A stretch of DNA of 64,000 nucleotides from Tipula vernalis (Eukaryota > Arthropoda > Insecta > Diptera > Tipulidae). A program made the position numbers and the translations under genes. The number at the start of each line of letters is the position of its first letter. The stretch's first letter is position 1. Under the pieces are notes generated by a model that ran no database searches, was not told where the DNA came from, and saw only the letters and a program-made list of their open reading frames with translations. This document shows positions 45,256 to 57,459 of the stretch, piece by piece. The stretch covers positions 48,429,389 to 48,493,388 of the forward strand of contig OY282558.1 of the NCBI GenBank assembly GCA_958295665.1, written 5' to 3'.

Positions 45256-48200
45256 ATGAGCAGATCATTAAGAATCGTCACCTGGAACGCGAACGGACTA
45301 GCGCAACATGTTCCAGAGCTAGAAATTTTTCTAAATTTAGAAAAAATAGATATCTGCCTTATATCGGAGAGCCATTTGACAAAAACATCATTTATTAAAA
45401 TACGTGATTATGAATGTTACCATGCTGTTCACCCAGGAGGAAAACCCAGAGGAGGATCAACAGTAATAGTGAAAAAGAGTCTCAAACACTATGAAGAACC
45501 TAGTATAGAAGAGGAAAGTATGCAAGTTAAAACCATAAAAGTTGAAACTAACAATAATAATGAATACAGTATTTCCTCTATCTACTGCCCTCCACGCTAT
45601 AATCTAAACAAAGAAGATTATAATAAACTCTTTAGATCACTAGGATCCAATTTTATTATTGGTGGTGACTTTAATGCAAAAAACACCTATTGGGGATCAA
45701 GACTTACAACCCATAAAGGAAAAGAGCTATTCGAAGCCGGACGAATAAATAACTGCGAGTTCCACTCTGGAGGTAAACCAACATACTGGCCTGCTGATAT
45801 AAATAAAATACCAGATCTCATTGATTTTTATGTAACGAAAGGGATCTTCGAGGATTACATGTACATCGAAAACAGCGAAGGGATATTGTTATATATATAT
45901 ATATTATATATATTTGTATTTTCTTAAATCTAATTCTAACTCGCTTAAATGTTATTGTCCTAATACCTATTTCCACTAGCTGTTTATATATTTTTTTTGT
46001 AGAGAAACGAAATTGGTTCAATAATTCCGAGCTTACCACTGGTGGGGGCTATTACCGGAATTATGCAACTTTTCGTTATGAATTGAGAAGTGCCGTTTTA
46101 GGCACGGTGTTAATAGGGCTAATCGGATACCTTGGACAATAACTAACAAACGAAACTTGTGCGTAGCACTTATATGTTCTTTTGTCAGCTCTGTATCAAG
46201 GCCTGGGCGTGAAGGTTAGTGGCTGGAATACTTACAATTTTTCTGGATCTTGTGGTATGCTCTCTGGATCGAATTGACGAATAAACGGAAATTATATTTT
46301 ATTTACCTATTTATTATTCTTTCTTTTTCTTAATAAGTGTTTACTTGGTGAAGTTTTTAGATACAATTTCTTATTTTGTTAAAATATGCTGTTCTTATAT
46401 ACTAAAAAAGTGTGTAATGTTTTACACTAACAATAACATTGACACATACAATTTTTGTTGTAACCTACTAAAGTCATTTACCCTTAAATATTTATTAAAT
46501 TCGGGCAAATTGCATTTTTCATAAAATAATTATTTAATTATTTGGGTCGTTTGATACAATGTAGTGTTGAATTGATTTTTTTGTGTATTCATCGATAAGA
46601 TTATCGTTACATTCTTTTTATTGCTACCAGACAATTTTATGTGTTACAATTGTTTTCTTGTTTTCAAATATAATTGTTGTTTTTGTTATGTTTCTTATTT
46701 ACTCTTATTACTATATGTTATCGTAATTTCAAGTTCGACCACCTGATTATTTTGTGTATACAATGTTTCTAACGCCTAAAAGTATGCTCGTTATACCATA
46801 AATATTTCGATACGAGCTAACGCCTATAGTTTTCAATTATTAAGAATGGTTTACAATATTGGAATGTTAAGAATGGAATGTATGTGGTGAATGATTCACA
46901 ATGATTCACAACAATATATTCCGATCATACACCTGTTATCATGACACTCAGCACAATGATAATTAATAAGGATAACCTGCCTAAATTAACAAATAATAGA
47001 ACTAACTGGGACCTATTCCAAGAACTAATTGAAATGCAAACAAATCTACGAGTGCCGATTAAAACACCGGTACAGTTGGAAGACGAACTAGAGGTATTTA
47101 ACAGTACTATTCAACAAGCAGCATGGGAAAGTTCTCCTGCTAGTCACACCGAATCCCGTAGGAATCAAAATTATCCTATTGAGGTCAGGGAGTTAGTTAG
47201 AGAGAAACGGAAGGCAAGAAAAACCTGGCAAAGGACACGCGCCCCGGAAAACAAAAAAATCCTCAATTTTCTATGCAATAAACTAAAACAACTTATAAAA
47301 GAAATTAAGAATGAAACTATCAACAAGTACTTAAATGTGTTACAAAAATGAACTTATGAGGCTGAGAAAGGTTAAATTATACAAACCGTTGCATAACGTT
47401 TTTTTTTTAAATATGATTATTAAAAAAATAGAGAGGAAACAAACCAAATCTTTTTTCTTTGCAATTACCTTTTACGAGGATTTGTGCCATCTAAATTAAG
47501 TAATATAAAACTGATTATATATATTTCGATCCAGTACACAATAGGTATTTTGTAATCAAATTTTAGTACACTCATCTAATTTGAATTTTCTTTTTTTTGT
47601 TGTTGTGGTTTTTATGATGGTCATACATAGAACGTTACTTAGAGTTTTATTAAATTTTTTTGTCTTGGTAAAGTTATTTTATATATATATACATATATAT
47701 AAACGGGTAAATATAATGGAATTTTTTTTATTTTTAAACGGTTAACACCAGCGTATTTTTTTTTACCGCGCTAAAACAAGAAAGAAGGAAAAAATAACTT
47801 GATATCGATAATGGGAAAGCGATCACTTTTAAAGAGGCCACGGTAGTGAGCAGATAGCAATACTGTGATTTTGCTTGAATTAATTTTAATTATATTGCAA
47901 GAGGCAAAAAAAAAAAAAAAAAAAAATTGGATTTGCTCGCACATTCGAACTTAGCATAAGTGAAGTGTGAATAGTATTATTAGTGAATGGTAAGCCCTGA
48001 TACATAAATTTGATCGCTTTCCGAATTTAACGTATTAAAGTTTTGTTTTATTTCCTTTTATTACACGGATTAGCTAAAGTAATTTTCTCTCACTGGATGG
48101 AATTGAACCCTCTGATAAGGAAGGGATAGCACCAAAGACAAAGGAAAGAAAATTTTCCAACAATGGCTTACTAGCGGGGCCTTATTAAATGGACATCAAT

Positions 48201-50686
48201 AATACAGACAAAGTATTATGTATTATTGGCGCAGTTAGAAACAAAAGAACAACAACAAATATTGTTTTTTTTAATTACAGTACAGTACTATGTTTATATA
48301 TCTCCATAGACATTTTTAGAACCATTTGTGGAGTTAATAATTTTCAATTTAGATTAAGTGGTTCATTGAATTTTTTAAAAGAAAAGTAGCAAAGCAAATT
48401 AATTTAATTAGTATTGTTTAATTTAATTATAATTAAGTGCCGGTTAAAAATAATTAAATATTTATTGATTTTGAGTGATATTTGACATAGCAAAAAGTGA
48501 AAATATATATATTTTTAGTGTTTAGGTTTTTGTATACCGTTCCGGAAGCTTAGCACCAACCTGTGAGCGCTCATCGGGGAAAGTGAGGTAAGCGACAAGT
48601 CGTTATATTTATATTTTTTTTTTGTATATATACACATATATTTTCGGTTGTTGTCAAAAACATCAGAGATCACTCAAATCACTTTGATTAATAGTAATAT
48701 AATTTAACAATTTTTTTTTCTTGTTCTATACATTTATATATTTACATGTTTATTTCTCAAGATAGTTTTTTTATTGAATACAGATAATTTTCTTTTCTTT
48801 TAAACTGAATTTACAAATGTTTTTACTTAAATCTGAGAATTTGTAAATAATTATGTGGTAATAACCTCATTTTGGTGGTGTTGACATGAATGTGTGAAGG
48901 TCGAAATTTGCTATTAACGCTTACTACTAGTCTTGTTAAACTATAGTCACGAATAAGATTTGTCTGAACAGGATATTCTGGAGACAAATAACCCTCCCAT
49001 TAAACGGCCGAAGCCTACCCAAACAGCGTGACGGTCTCCGGATGTTCAGTAACAAATGGTCTCACCGAACATAAAGATACTGATTACTCTCTTTGGAAAG
49101 CAACAAAGGGATTAAAAAGAACCAAAATGCATGTGCCACCTATTAAAAATGCGGAAGGAACCTGGGCCAAAAGTGACAAGCAAAAAGCTATTTTATTTGC
49201 AGCTCACTTGGAAGACACCTTTCAACCGTTACCTAGGCAAACAGCAGATGAAAACATAATAACAATTAGCAAAATTGATGAATATAATATTCGATGTGTA
49301 ACATTACAGGAATTAAAAAATGAGATCAAGTGTAATTTGAACGCAAAAAAAGCTCCAGGATATGATTTAATTACTGGACAAGTCGTAAAAGCCATCCCCG
49401 AGAAGGGACTACGAAAATTGGTTCAAATTATCAATGCTGTCTTCAGACTAAAATATGTCCCACGGCAATGGAAGGTTGCTGAAGTAATTATGATCCCCAA
49501 ACCAGGCAAACCAGCGAACGATAAAAAGTCGTACAGACCGATTTCACTACTTCCTGTAATTTCAAAATTATTTGAAAAATTACTGCTCAAGAGACTCAAG
49601 CCAATAATAGAAGAGAGAAATTTGATTCCACCACACCAATTTGGATTTAGAGAAAATCACTCTACGATAGAACAAGTTCACAGAATAACGGATATAATCG
49701 AAGACTCACTTGAGAATAAGAAGATATGCTCCAGCATCTTCTTAGATGTAGCACAAGCTTTCGACAAAGTTTGGCATCAAGGACTTGAATTTAAATTGCA
49801 TCGAGATCTACCTAAGCAATTCTATCAAATTCTTAAATCTTATATCGCAGACCGACATTTCCGTGTAAAATATAACCAAGAGTACTCTGAACTAAAGAGA
49901 ATATCAGCAGGCATACCACAGGGTAGCGTACTGGGTCCTATATTGTACATCCTGTACACCAGAGATATGCCAAATACAGAAGGTTCCACCATAGCAACAT
50001 TTGCAGACGATACAGCTATTCTGGCGACTGGAAAGTGTATATCAGAAGCAACGACCAAACTTCAAAAAGCAACCGACACAGTGAGTAGTTGGACAAAGAA
50101 ATGGCGCATTAGCCTAAACGAAGCAAAGTCGGTTCACGTAAACTTCACAAACCAGAAAGTTAACTGGATTCCAGTGAAACTTAATTCAAGGCCGGTTCCA
50201 AATGCAAATACAGCCAAATACCTCGGCATGACTCTCGATTGCAAGCTTAGATGGAAAGAGCATGTTAAAAAGAAAAAAGAAGAATTGAACATTAAATATA
50301 GGAAAATGTATTGGCTAATAGGTAGAAACTCTGAGCTTACAATACATAACAAATTGCTATTATATCAGCAAATACTTAAACCAATATGGACCTACGGTAT
50401 TCAACTTTGGGGTTGTACCAAGAAGACAAATGTACAAATTATTCAATGTTTTCAAAACAAAGTGCTGCGTGGCATTGTAAACGCACCATGGTACATTAGA
50501 AATGATAACCTCCATAGGGACTTAAATATGGAATATGTTAGTGAAGAAATACAAAATCATGCGAAGAAACACATTCAGCGGATATCTCGGCACCAAAATG
50601 CAGACATACGAAGTTTGTTGGATACCACCAATGCAGTAAGAAGACTTCAAAGGCAGAAACCTTTGGAATTGGGCAGTTGTATTTAA
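45256..50686 (+). CDS. Jockey ORF2 (endonuclease-reverse transcriptase), open except for two LTR insertions
   Basis: The segments 45256-45886, 46918-47337 and 49059-50686 join in frame to 893 codons including the stop (892 residues), close to other Jockey ORF2 proteins. Endonuclease: IVTWNANGLAQHV, ISESHLT, IGGDFNAKN and SDHTPVI (split by the first LTR). RT: RPISLLPVISKLFEKLL, LDVAQAFDKVWH (motif A), GIPQGSVLGPILYI (motif B) and FADDTAIL (motif C with catalytic Asp pair, about 50005). The C-terminus is LVRREK-poor but has ILKPIWTYGIQLWGC and IIQCFQNKVLRGIVNAPWY. No stop or frameshift occurs in the three segments. The protein cannot be made from this locus because two solo LTRs interrupt it. 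Confidence 0.88.
45887..46913 (-). mobile_element. Solo LTR 1 (1027 bp) in Jockey ORF2
   Basis: It has TG...CA ends (TGTTATAT to CACAACA) and a 4-bp target duplication ATAT (45883-45886 and 46914-46917). Discounting the LTR and one ATAT restores codons GGG ATA TAT TCC GAT. It contains a stem-loop at 46021-46064 (ATAATTCCG with CGGAATTAT) whose loop includes TTACCACTGGTGGGG, as in the BEL/Pao LTRs at 8.8 and 11.8 kb. That implies a BEL/Pao relative in minus orientation. An (AT)n stretch lies near its left end. Confidence 0.85.
47338..49054. mobile_element. Solo LTR 2 (1717 bp) in Jockey ORF2
   Basis: Ends are TGTTAC and GTAACA, flanked by AATG (47334-47337 and 49055-49058). Discounting it restores AAT GGT CTC in the Jockey frame. 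No internal gag/pol sequence and no second copy of the terminal region were noticed, so it is a solo LTR or a short non-coding LTR-type element. The family is unknown. It has an A-rich run near 47908-47930 and several (AT)n stretches, and does not resemble solo LTR 1. Confidence 0.75.
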
Positions 50687-50815
50687 TTCGGATAGAGAAA
50701 AATAATTACTATGTAAATTCAAACGGGAGTAACCATTGGGCTACTGCCCGTCAAATGTGAATCTTCATTTAAGAAAGATAAATTACTAAATGATTTGTAA
50801 ATCAGTTGTAATATT

Positions 50816-50846
50816 AAATAAAGGGAAAAAAAAAAAAAAAAAAAAA
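50816..50846 (+). terminator. Jockey polyadenylation signal and poly-A tail
   Basis: AATAAA at 50816-50821 followed by GGG and a run of 21 A, the 3' end of the retrotransposed RNA. The last two A may belong to the target duplication. Confidence 0.85.
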
Positions 50847-52048
50847 CTCCCAAGGGCCAATATCGGCAATTGTCAACAATGATGACAAAGGTTTGGCTAG
50901 CACATAGAATAGGTTGCTCAATTTCCTAGTTAGTAAAAGTTCTGCAAAATTATTTTTTGGAAATCGCACTCAACTGCCAAGAGCCAATATCGGCAATTGC
51001 CAACAATGATGACAAAGGTTTCGCTAGCACATGGAATAGGTCCCTTAATTACCTAGTTAGAAAACCCTAATCCATACGGATCGTTCGTTTAGTAAAAGTT
51101 CTGCAATTAGCACATGGAATAGGTCCCTTAATTACCTAGTTAGAAAACCCTAATCCATACGAATCGTTCGTTTAGTAAAAGTTCTGCAAAATTATTTTTT
51201 GGAAATCACACTCAACTCCCAAGAGCCAATATCGGCAATTGCCAACAATGATGACAAAGGTTTCGCTAGCACATGGAATAGGTCCCTTAATTACCTAGTT
51301 AGAAAACCCTAATCCATACGGATCGTTCGTTTAGTAAAAGTTCTGCAAAATTATTTTTTGGAAATCGCACTCAACTCCCAAGGGCCAATATCGGCCATTG
51401 CCAACAATGATGACAAAGGTTTGGCTAGCAAATGGAATAGGTTGCTCAATTTCCTAGTTAGAAAACCCTAATCCATACGGATCGTTCGTTTAATAAAAGT
51501 TCTACGAAATTATTTTTTGGAAATCGCACTCAACTCCCAAGGGCCAATATCGGCAATTGTCAACAATGATGACAAAGGTTTGGCTAGCACATAGAATAGG
51601 TTGCTCAATTTCCTAGTTAGTAAAAGTTCTGCAAAATTATTTTTTGGAAATCGCACTCAACTGCCAAGAGCCAATATCGGCAATTGCCAACAATGATGAC
51701 AAAGGTTTCGCTAGCACATGGAATAGGTCCCTTAATTACCTAGTTAGAAAACCCTAATCCATACGAATCGTTCGTTTAGTAAAAGTTCTGCAAAATTATT
51801 TTTTGGAAATCGCACTCAACTCCCAAGGGCCAATATCGGCCATTGCCAACAATGATGACAAAGGTATGGCTAGCACATGGAATAGGTCCCTCAAATACCT
51901 AGTTAGAAAACCCTAATCCATACGGATTGTTCGTTTAATAAAAGTTCTACGAAATAATTTTTTGGAAATCGCACTCAACAATGATGATAAAGGTTTTGCT
52001 AGCACATGGAATAGGTCCCTTAATTACCTAGTTAAAAAACTCTAATCC
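50847..52048 (-). repeat. 159-bp satellite array right of the Jockey insertion, about eight units
   Basis: The landmark GTAAAAGTTCTGC/TACG recurs at steps of 159, 83, 159, 159, 127 and 159 bp, so most units are full length and two carry internal deletions (about 76 and 32 bp). Units contain AATCGCACTCAACTCCCAAG, TTGCCAACAATGATGAC, GGTTTCGCTAGCACATGGAA and CCCTAATCCATACGG. It ends where module D begins. Confidence 0.88.
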
Positions 52049-52544
52049 AATTTTTTATTTTTATTTGTTTTTAATTTTTGGAAACATTTTGTATTAAGTA
52101 GTTTTTTGTAAACCTTATACTTTTAAGATATTTGCAAAACAAATTTTCTGGACCATGGGAGTGGCCACTTCCGGTTAGCCGATTTGGAGTAAAATTCACT
52201 GGGACCTCCCAATTTATCAAAAAAGCTTAAATCTGATGTTTCAGTTCGATTGATTTAACCATATGGGCTGTAGAGAGGACACAGACAGACTGACAGACTG
52301 ACAGACTGACAGACTGACAGACTGACAGACTGACAGACTGACAGACTGACAGACTGACAGACTGACAGACTGACAGACTGACAGACTGACAGACTGACAG
52401 ACTGACAGACTGACAGACAGACAGACAGACACCATTTCGAAACCCACTTTTTCGGACTCAGGGAGCCTCAAAACAAATAAATCTCTAAAAATCTCAAGGT
52501 CCAAAATTTTCATGATTACTATACTTTATTTTACTAGAGTAAAA
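52049..52544 (-). repeat. Octamer module D (lacks the far end)
   Basis: Minus strand. Near-palindrome at 52529-52544, proximal block, (CAGTCTGT)n of about 19 units (52278-52431), distal block with CTAACCGGAAGTGGCCAC, then the A-rich stretch fused directly to the satellite at about 52048. The terminal GTTGGCCACACC segment seen in A-C is missing. Confidence 0.8.
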
Positions 52545-52678
52545 GAATGTAATATAAGAAAATGGAAATGTCAAAAATATTATACAAAATTAACAAAAAA
52601 TATCAAATAGAATTAATAAAGTCGACTATTAATTGTCTTATTTATTATTTAGAACACATAATTATAATTTATTGTGAA

Positions 52679-54035
52679 TTATTCACTTTCAGGCAGATCC
52701 AAAAGCATTTTAGCTTCATCTAATAAATCCCTGGAAACAATGTCGGTTTTACCCCTTAAACTTGAAATACATATATGGATCCGATGTAAATAATAATGAA
52801 TGAAAAACACCTTCATTGGTTGCTGAACAAGAACACTTCCTGGAATGGTGTAATCGGTATCGCCTATAATCTTTGTTGCGTGCTTCTTGTGCATCTTCAG
52901 ACATTTGGCCTATTGGTAAAATTGCAAAATGTCTTATAACACTTTTTCCATGAATAAGGATTTTATGGAGAGAGGAAGGCATATAGCACCAATTATATTT
53001 ATTGACAAATATTCGAGCGGTATCCATTGCGTATTGGCCAAATTTGAAAGCATTTACTACGATTCCAGATGATAATGTTTGTAATATGATGTATAGCCGT
53101 TTTATAAATTCTTCGTCAACTCCAGTAATATTTGCTGAACAATGATAGTTACAAAATAATCTTCGCGCAGTATTGCCGTCGCTACTATTACCAGCTCCTT
53201 GTCGAGGTTTGTCTATATGGAGGCCAAGTTCATTTCGGAACTTACTTTGAACAGATTTTTTCTTTTCTTCTTTACTTTTTTTATTATCTTCTGTTGTTGC
53301 TGACCATTTCATAAACGAAATACTATAAGAAATATGCAAAATAGTTTCCATAAACCTAATCCAAGAATGAAGAGTGGAAAGTCCATATTGAAATGCATCT
53401 TCGTTTTGGGTTTAGTAGAACTTTGCTCAGATCATTCATCTTTCTAGGTCTAGCTCCACATATAGTACACACAGCACTAGATGATGTATTCGTTAATACA
53501 TGCGAAACTTTTTCATCAATCATGGTTAAAAACAGTTCATGTTTGACTTCCACTAACTCGTCATCTTTGTTTACCAGTGATGGAGTAAGTTTATCAATTT
53601 GTCTCTTGATATCGTCAACAGTCTCTCTAGTCTGCTGTGGAGTTTCCTTGACAAATTTTATGGAAATGGGTCGGCAATAACGAACAGAAGAGCATGCAGT
53701 ATTTTGCCAGACTAAAAGATTTGTTGATAAGTCAATTAGTTTTATAGGCACAAGAGAAGCAATAAATAAATTAGCATCTGATATTAACTGAGTCTCGTCT
53801 GGCAATGCCTTTTATATTCACTTTGACCAGATGATCCGTCACAGCCCCATTTAACGTATAATTTCAGATTTCTATGTCCTGATTTTTGTACCGAAGAATC
53901 CGAGGTACAGTATGATCTAATGGATCTTTCAGTTTAATAGAAGCTCCAATATCATTAATTTCGATACTAGATCTTAGGGGATAGCACATCTTTTTCGCAT
54001 CCAATATCATATTATATGAAGGAAAGACATAAATA
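52679..54035 (-). pseudogene. Transib-type transposase relic (RAG1 family)
   Basis: Minus strand, in order: YNMILDAKKMCYP (about 54020), LKDPLDHTVPRIL, KWGCDGSSG with the first catalytic Asp (GAC, complement of 53838-53840), LVPIKLIDL, RYCRPISIKFVKETPQQ, HELFLTMIDEKVSHVL, TSSSAVCTICGARPRKMNDL (zinc-binding CxxC), YGLSTLHSWIRFMET, GLHIDKPRQGAGNSSDGNTA, WCYMPSSLHKILIHGK and LPIGQMSEDAQEARNKDYRR. The Glu of QEARNK (about 52885) corresponds to the catalytic Glu of the NESGNK segment in vertebrate RAG1. Frameshifts occur near 53810, 53375 and 52800, and the end DLLDEAKMLLDLPESE runs to 52679. About 420 codons remain. No Transib-type terminal repeat (CAC(A/T)(A/G)TG) could be assigned. Confidence 0.75.
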
Positions 54036-56990
54036 TTTTATCCACTCGGAATATTATCCACTCGGAATAATGTCCCACTCTGCTATCGTCTCGTGGGACA
54101 AACTTATTCTTCATGGATAATATCTCGTTTTGCTCACTAGTACCATAAATAACTATTATCAACTACTCACAATTAGGCACTATAAGTTTCTACCATAAAT
54201 TGATTGTATTCCGCCAAAAATCAAAAACATTACTTTATCACAATTATTGCGTATGAAAAAAAAAATGCCAAAAATTGGCAAAAAAATTTCACTTTCCTGG
54301 AATTGGGGATAATTAAACGTTTTTATAGGATAAGTAACAACGCTGCGGCACATAGCGCCAACCTTCAAATTTCTATTTGAATACAATGAAAACCACGTAA
54401 AAAAGAGCCGCATTCAAACGAGAATAGCTTCGTACATATACCAGGAGGTAGGTAAGATAGATGATTGTTTTTTTATTTTCTATAAATATTTCAAGTTTTG
54501 CGCTTTCTAAAAATGTATAGTACATATATAGCTCGAAAGGAAAGAATTCCAAAAAACTTGTTTGAAATGTTTGTATGAGTAAATCGATCGAACCAATATT
54601 CTGACTCTCTGCACTTTGGCGACTCATTTTATTAACACAGATAAACGTAAAAAATAATGTAAATCAAAATTAAATTACACGTTAATTAAACTATCGATTC
54701 TTGTGAAAAAAATTCAGGAAAACCAACTTTCGTAAAAAATATTTTCGAGACGGCGTTGTATGAAGGGTTCCTACCGTGCTGCGATTTATAGAGCTCTGAT
54801 ATTATATAAATCGGAAATAAATAACGGAAAGTTTACAGCGTTCTCATGAATCTTTTGGCGATCCCCGAAGCAGTTACCTGGGTATTCGGGTTGTTAAAAA
54901 TTCCGAAAAATATCCGTGTGCTTGGGTATCCGATACCCGAGTATACGAACCCTAATTTAAATATTCATAATTTTGATGAGGTAGAATTTTAAATTCTCCT
55001 TTTTTGTTCAATTGCTGTGATTTATCATTTATTTTTTAAATTCTAAATTTAATTTACACATATTTTTGGTTACTTTTAAGAACACAATCATTGTTAAGCA
55101 GGTTAACATTGAATTTTCCTACAAATCCAACCTTTCTAATCATACTACTAACCATATTCCGATATTTTCTAAAATTGGTGAGAGTTGTAGCATTCTTATT
55201 TTTAACCAAGCTTCGTTTAAATAATTTCTAAATTGTGATGCTTAACAATTGATTGGTTTAGAATAAAGCCATCATCAATCGAATTGCTAGAATCGAATTA
55301 GCTCCAATAACCAATCACTTATGCTGTGTGCCTCAGGTTGATTTTATACATTTTTGAAGGCGGGACGGCGGCTTCAAGAAGTTCGTGAAGTCGAAGTCAG
55401 TCGGTGGGCAGTTAGAAGACGACTTCGAGAAGTTAATCTGACTGCACACAGACCAGCAAACGAGCCCGTACCACTGAAATAGACTTTGAATCTGCATTAA
55501 AAAAAAATTAAACAAATATTGGATTTTTTTGATATTTTTGCACTTTTGTGGAAAATTGAGCAATGTGCGTCTTTTTTGCACCCAAGTGTATGTGTTTTCT
55601 TCTTTCGGTTTGTGACTTTACCTGCAATCAACCAAATATAGTGTTTAAATATTTTATATTATTTATCCATGTACTGAATCCAAAACGGTTTATTTTTCGT
55701 AAAGTTGAAAACATGGCGGCGCTAAGTCGACTTCAGAAAACGGGACAAATATGCAATATTATAATGAAATTAAAGAGCTTTAAGATACCGAAGTTATATC
55801 GAATTAAAAATTACTAAATCCGCGGTTGCCACCGTCGGTTTTCAAAAATCTTAAATTTAACTGATAAAATGTGCCTGATTTCTCAAAATTAAAAAATTCT
55901 TAGTCTAAAGAGGAAAATTAAGGATATTTTAAACCTGCCTAGTATTCAGTTGGAATCAGCTGGCTTCTTTCTACAGGTTGATGTGTCGCTGTATTATATC
56001 AAATATCGATTAATAATGTAGCGCTCTTTCTATAGTGAGGATTATTTTGAATAACTAACAAAAATTTACTAAAATTTTTTGAATGAAAAGGTTTACAAAG
56101 CAACAAATTAAATCTGAAATACGACGGTTTCCTGAATGGTTTTTAACGAACGGAGGTTAAGGAACAGAAACCAAAATTCCTTATTTTGTTCTAATTAATT
56201 TACGAAAATAGAAATTGACGGTTATTTAACATATTCCTATGTAAAGTTTAAACCAGCTTGAGTTAGAGTTAGTGTTCATGAGATTGGAGTTACGAGTAGG
56301 TTTCGTTAAGTTAATTTGAAGTCGTCGAAACTAGTATAGGATTGAATCGAATCAAACATAAAAATCGCCACATTTATGTTTTAACCGGAAACCAACTTTT
56401 ATCATATTTATTATCATAACAAAGAAACAAACGCAACAAAAAACTTCTTTGTACTACACAAGTGGCGCCCGATTCTACTTAACCTAATTCAAATCCTATA
56501 TAAATGAACAAGATTCGTTTGAGTTTAGATTACCTCTATCAAGGAATTATGGTATGTTGCGTTTGGTTCTATCTAAATTTACCGGTTTCAAATATCGATA
56601 GGGGTGGGATGCCAAAGAATTGTTTTGAATTCTGATTCTAAATTTTAAAATTTTTCGGTATTCCCTTTATATAAAATATAATGTAAACTAATTACATAAA
56701 CTCATTTACGGGGATAGAAATATCTGATCTATGGTTCTAAATACCATAGCACTATGAATTTTACCAGAAGTAAATACGAATAGGAGGAAGTGGTACGGTT
56801 CCTTGCAAACACTGTTATACTAAAATTGTACAGAGTGTTGATCGCAGGTGCGTTATTCAACTAAATTGAAAATTAATCTCGCAAGGAGATGAAAAGTTGA
56901 AAATTTTGCAAACAAATTCGGCCTAAGGCACCAGCATTATAACAATTAAGTTTTTCATTGAGATCTGACCAGGAAGACACTTGCAACCAA
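54036..56990. other. Unassigned DNA
   Basis: No gene was recognised. TATCCACTCGGAATA is directly repeated at about 54040-54070. The rest is AT-rich with short open frames that lack motifs. The less AT-rich stretch near 55360-55470 could be old exon or transposon sequence but is not identifiable. Confidence 0.35.
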
Positions 56991-56994
56991 TCAA

Positions 56995-57459
56995 TTGTGT
57001 GAATACCTTTATACCTTTTCATTTTCAAATTGGAAAAAATCATTTTTAATAGGTAATGCGGAGCTTATTCATCACGAAGTAAGAAGAGGAGCATTTAAAA
57101 CCCCGCAAGCGAATGAGTTCATACGCAACTGTTTACGCAATGCTCTAACCAAATATCAATCACTAGTCGTAATGGTAATTGATAATGCTCCGTGTCATGC
57201 GTCTATTGAAGCTGTGTTTCTTGAAAGTGAATTTATCAATCATCGGTTATTAAAATTAGGCCCTTACAGTCCAATGTTAAACCCCATAGAATTTGTTTGG
57301 TCGACTCTTAAGGCCTCTATTAAACGAGATTTAACAACTGAAATGCCACAGATTTCAGCAGGTGAAAATAGGATAGATTTGACCCAAACCGAATTTCGTT
57401 TACAAAGGCTTGAAAATACAATGGAATTTGCCAAATTTATCTGTTGCAAATTGTGCTAA
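56995..57459 (+). pseudogene. Tc1/IS630-type transposase C-terminal half
   Basis: Open for 154 codons. It contains VVMVIDNAPCHASIEAVFLE and LLKLGPYSPMLNPIEFVWST, then LKASIKRDL. IDNAPCH carries the second catalytic Asp, and the ..SPMLNPIE.VW.. segment carries the third acidic residue, as in DDE_3 transposases of the Tc1/IS630/mariner superfamily. The N-terminal DNA-binding part and first Asp are absent, so it is a 5'-truncated copy. No terminal repeats were found. Confidence 0.75.

Larger units (their letters stand above)
43484..50844 (+). mobile_element. Full-length Jockey-clade non-LTR retrotransposon, carrying two nested LTR insertions
   Basis: Bounded by a 12-bp target duplication AACTCCCAAGGG (43472-43483 and 50845-50856; the end is slightly ambiguous because of the poly-A). 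It has a 5' UTR of about 220 bp, ORF1 with PRE_C2HC and zinc knuckles, ORF2 with endonuclease and RT, AATAAA at 50816-50821 and a tail of about 21 A. Without the two solo LTRs and their duplicated target bases it is about 4.6 kb, as expected for Jockey. Its orientation is +. Confidence 0.92.

Noticed and set aside
47338..49054. A complete non-autonomous LTR element with two short LTRs
   Set aside because: No repeat of the terminal sequence was found inside the insert, so a solo LTR is favoured.
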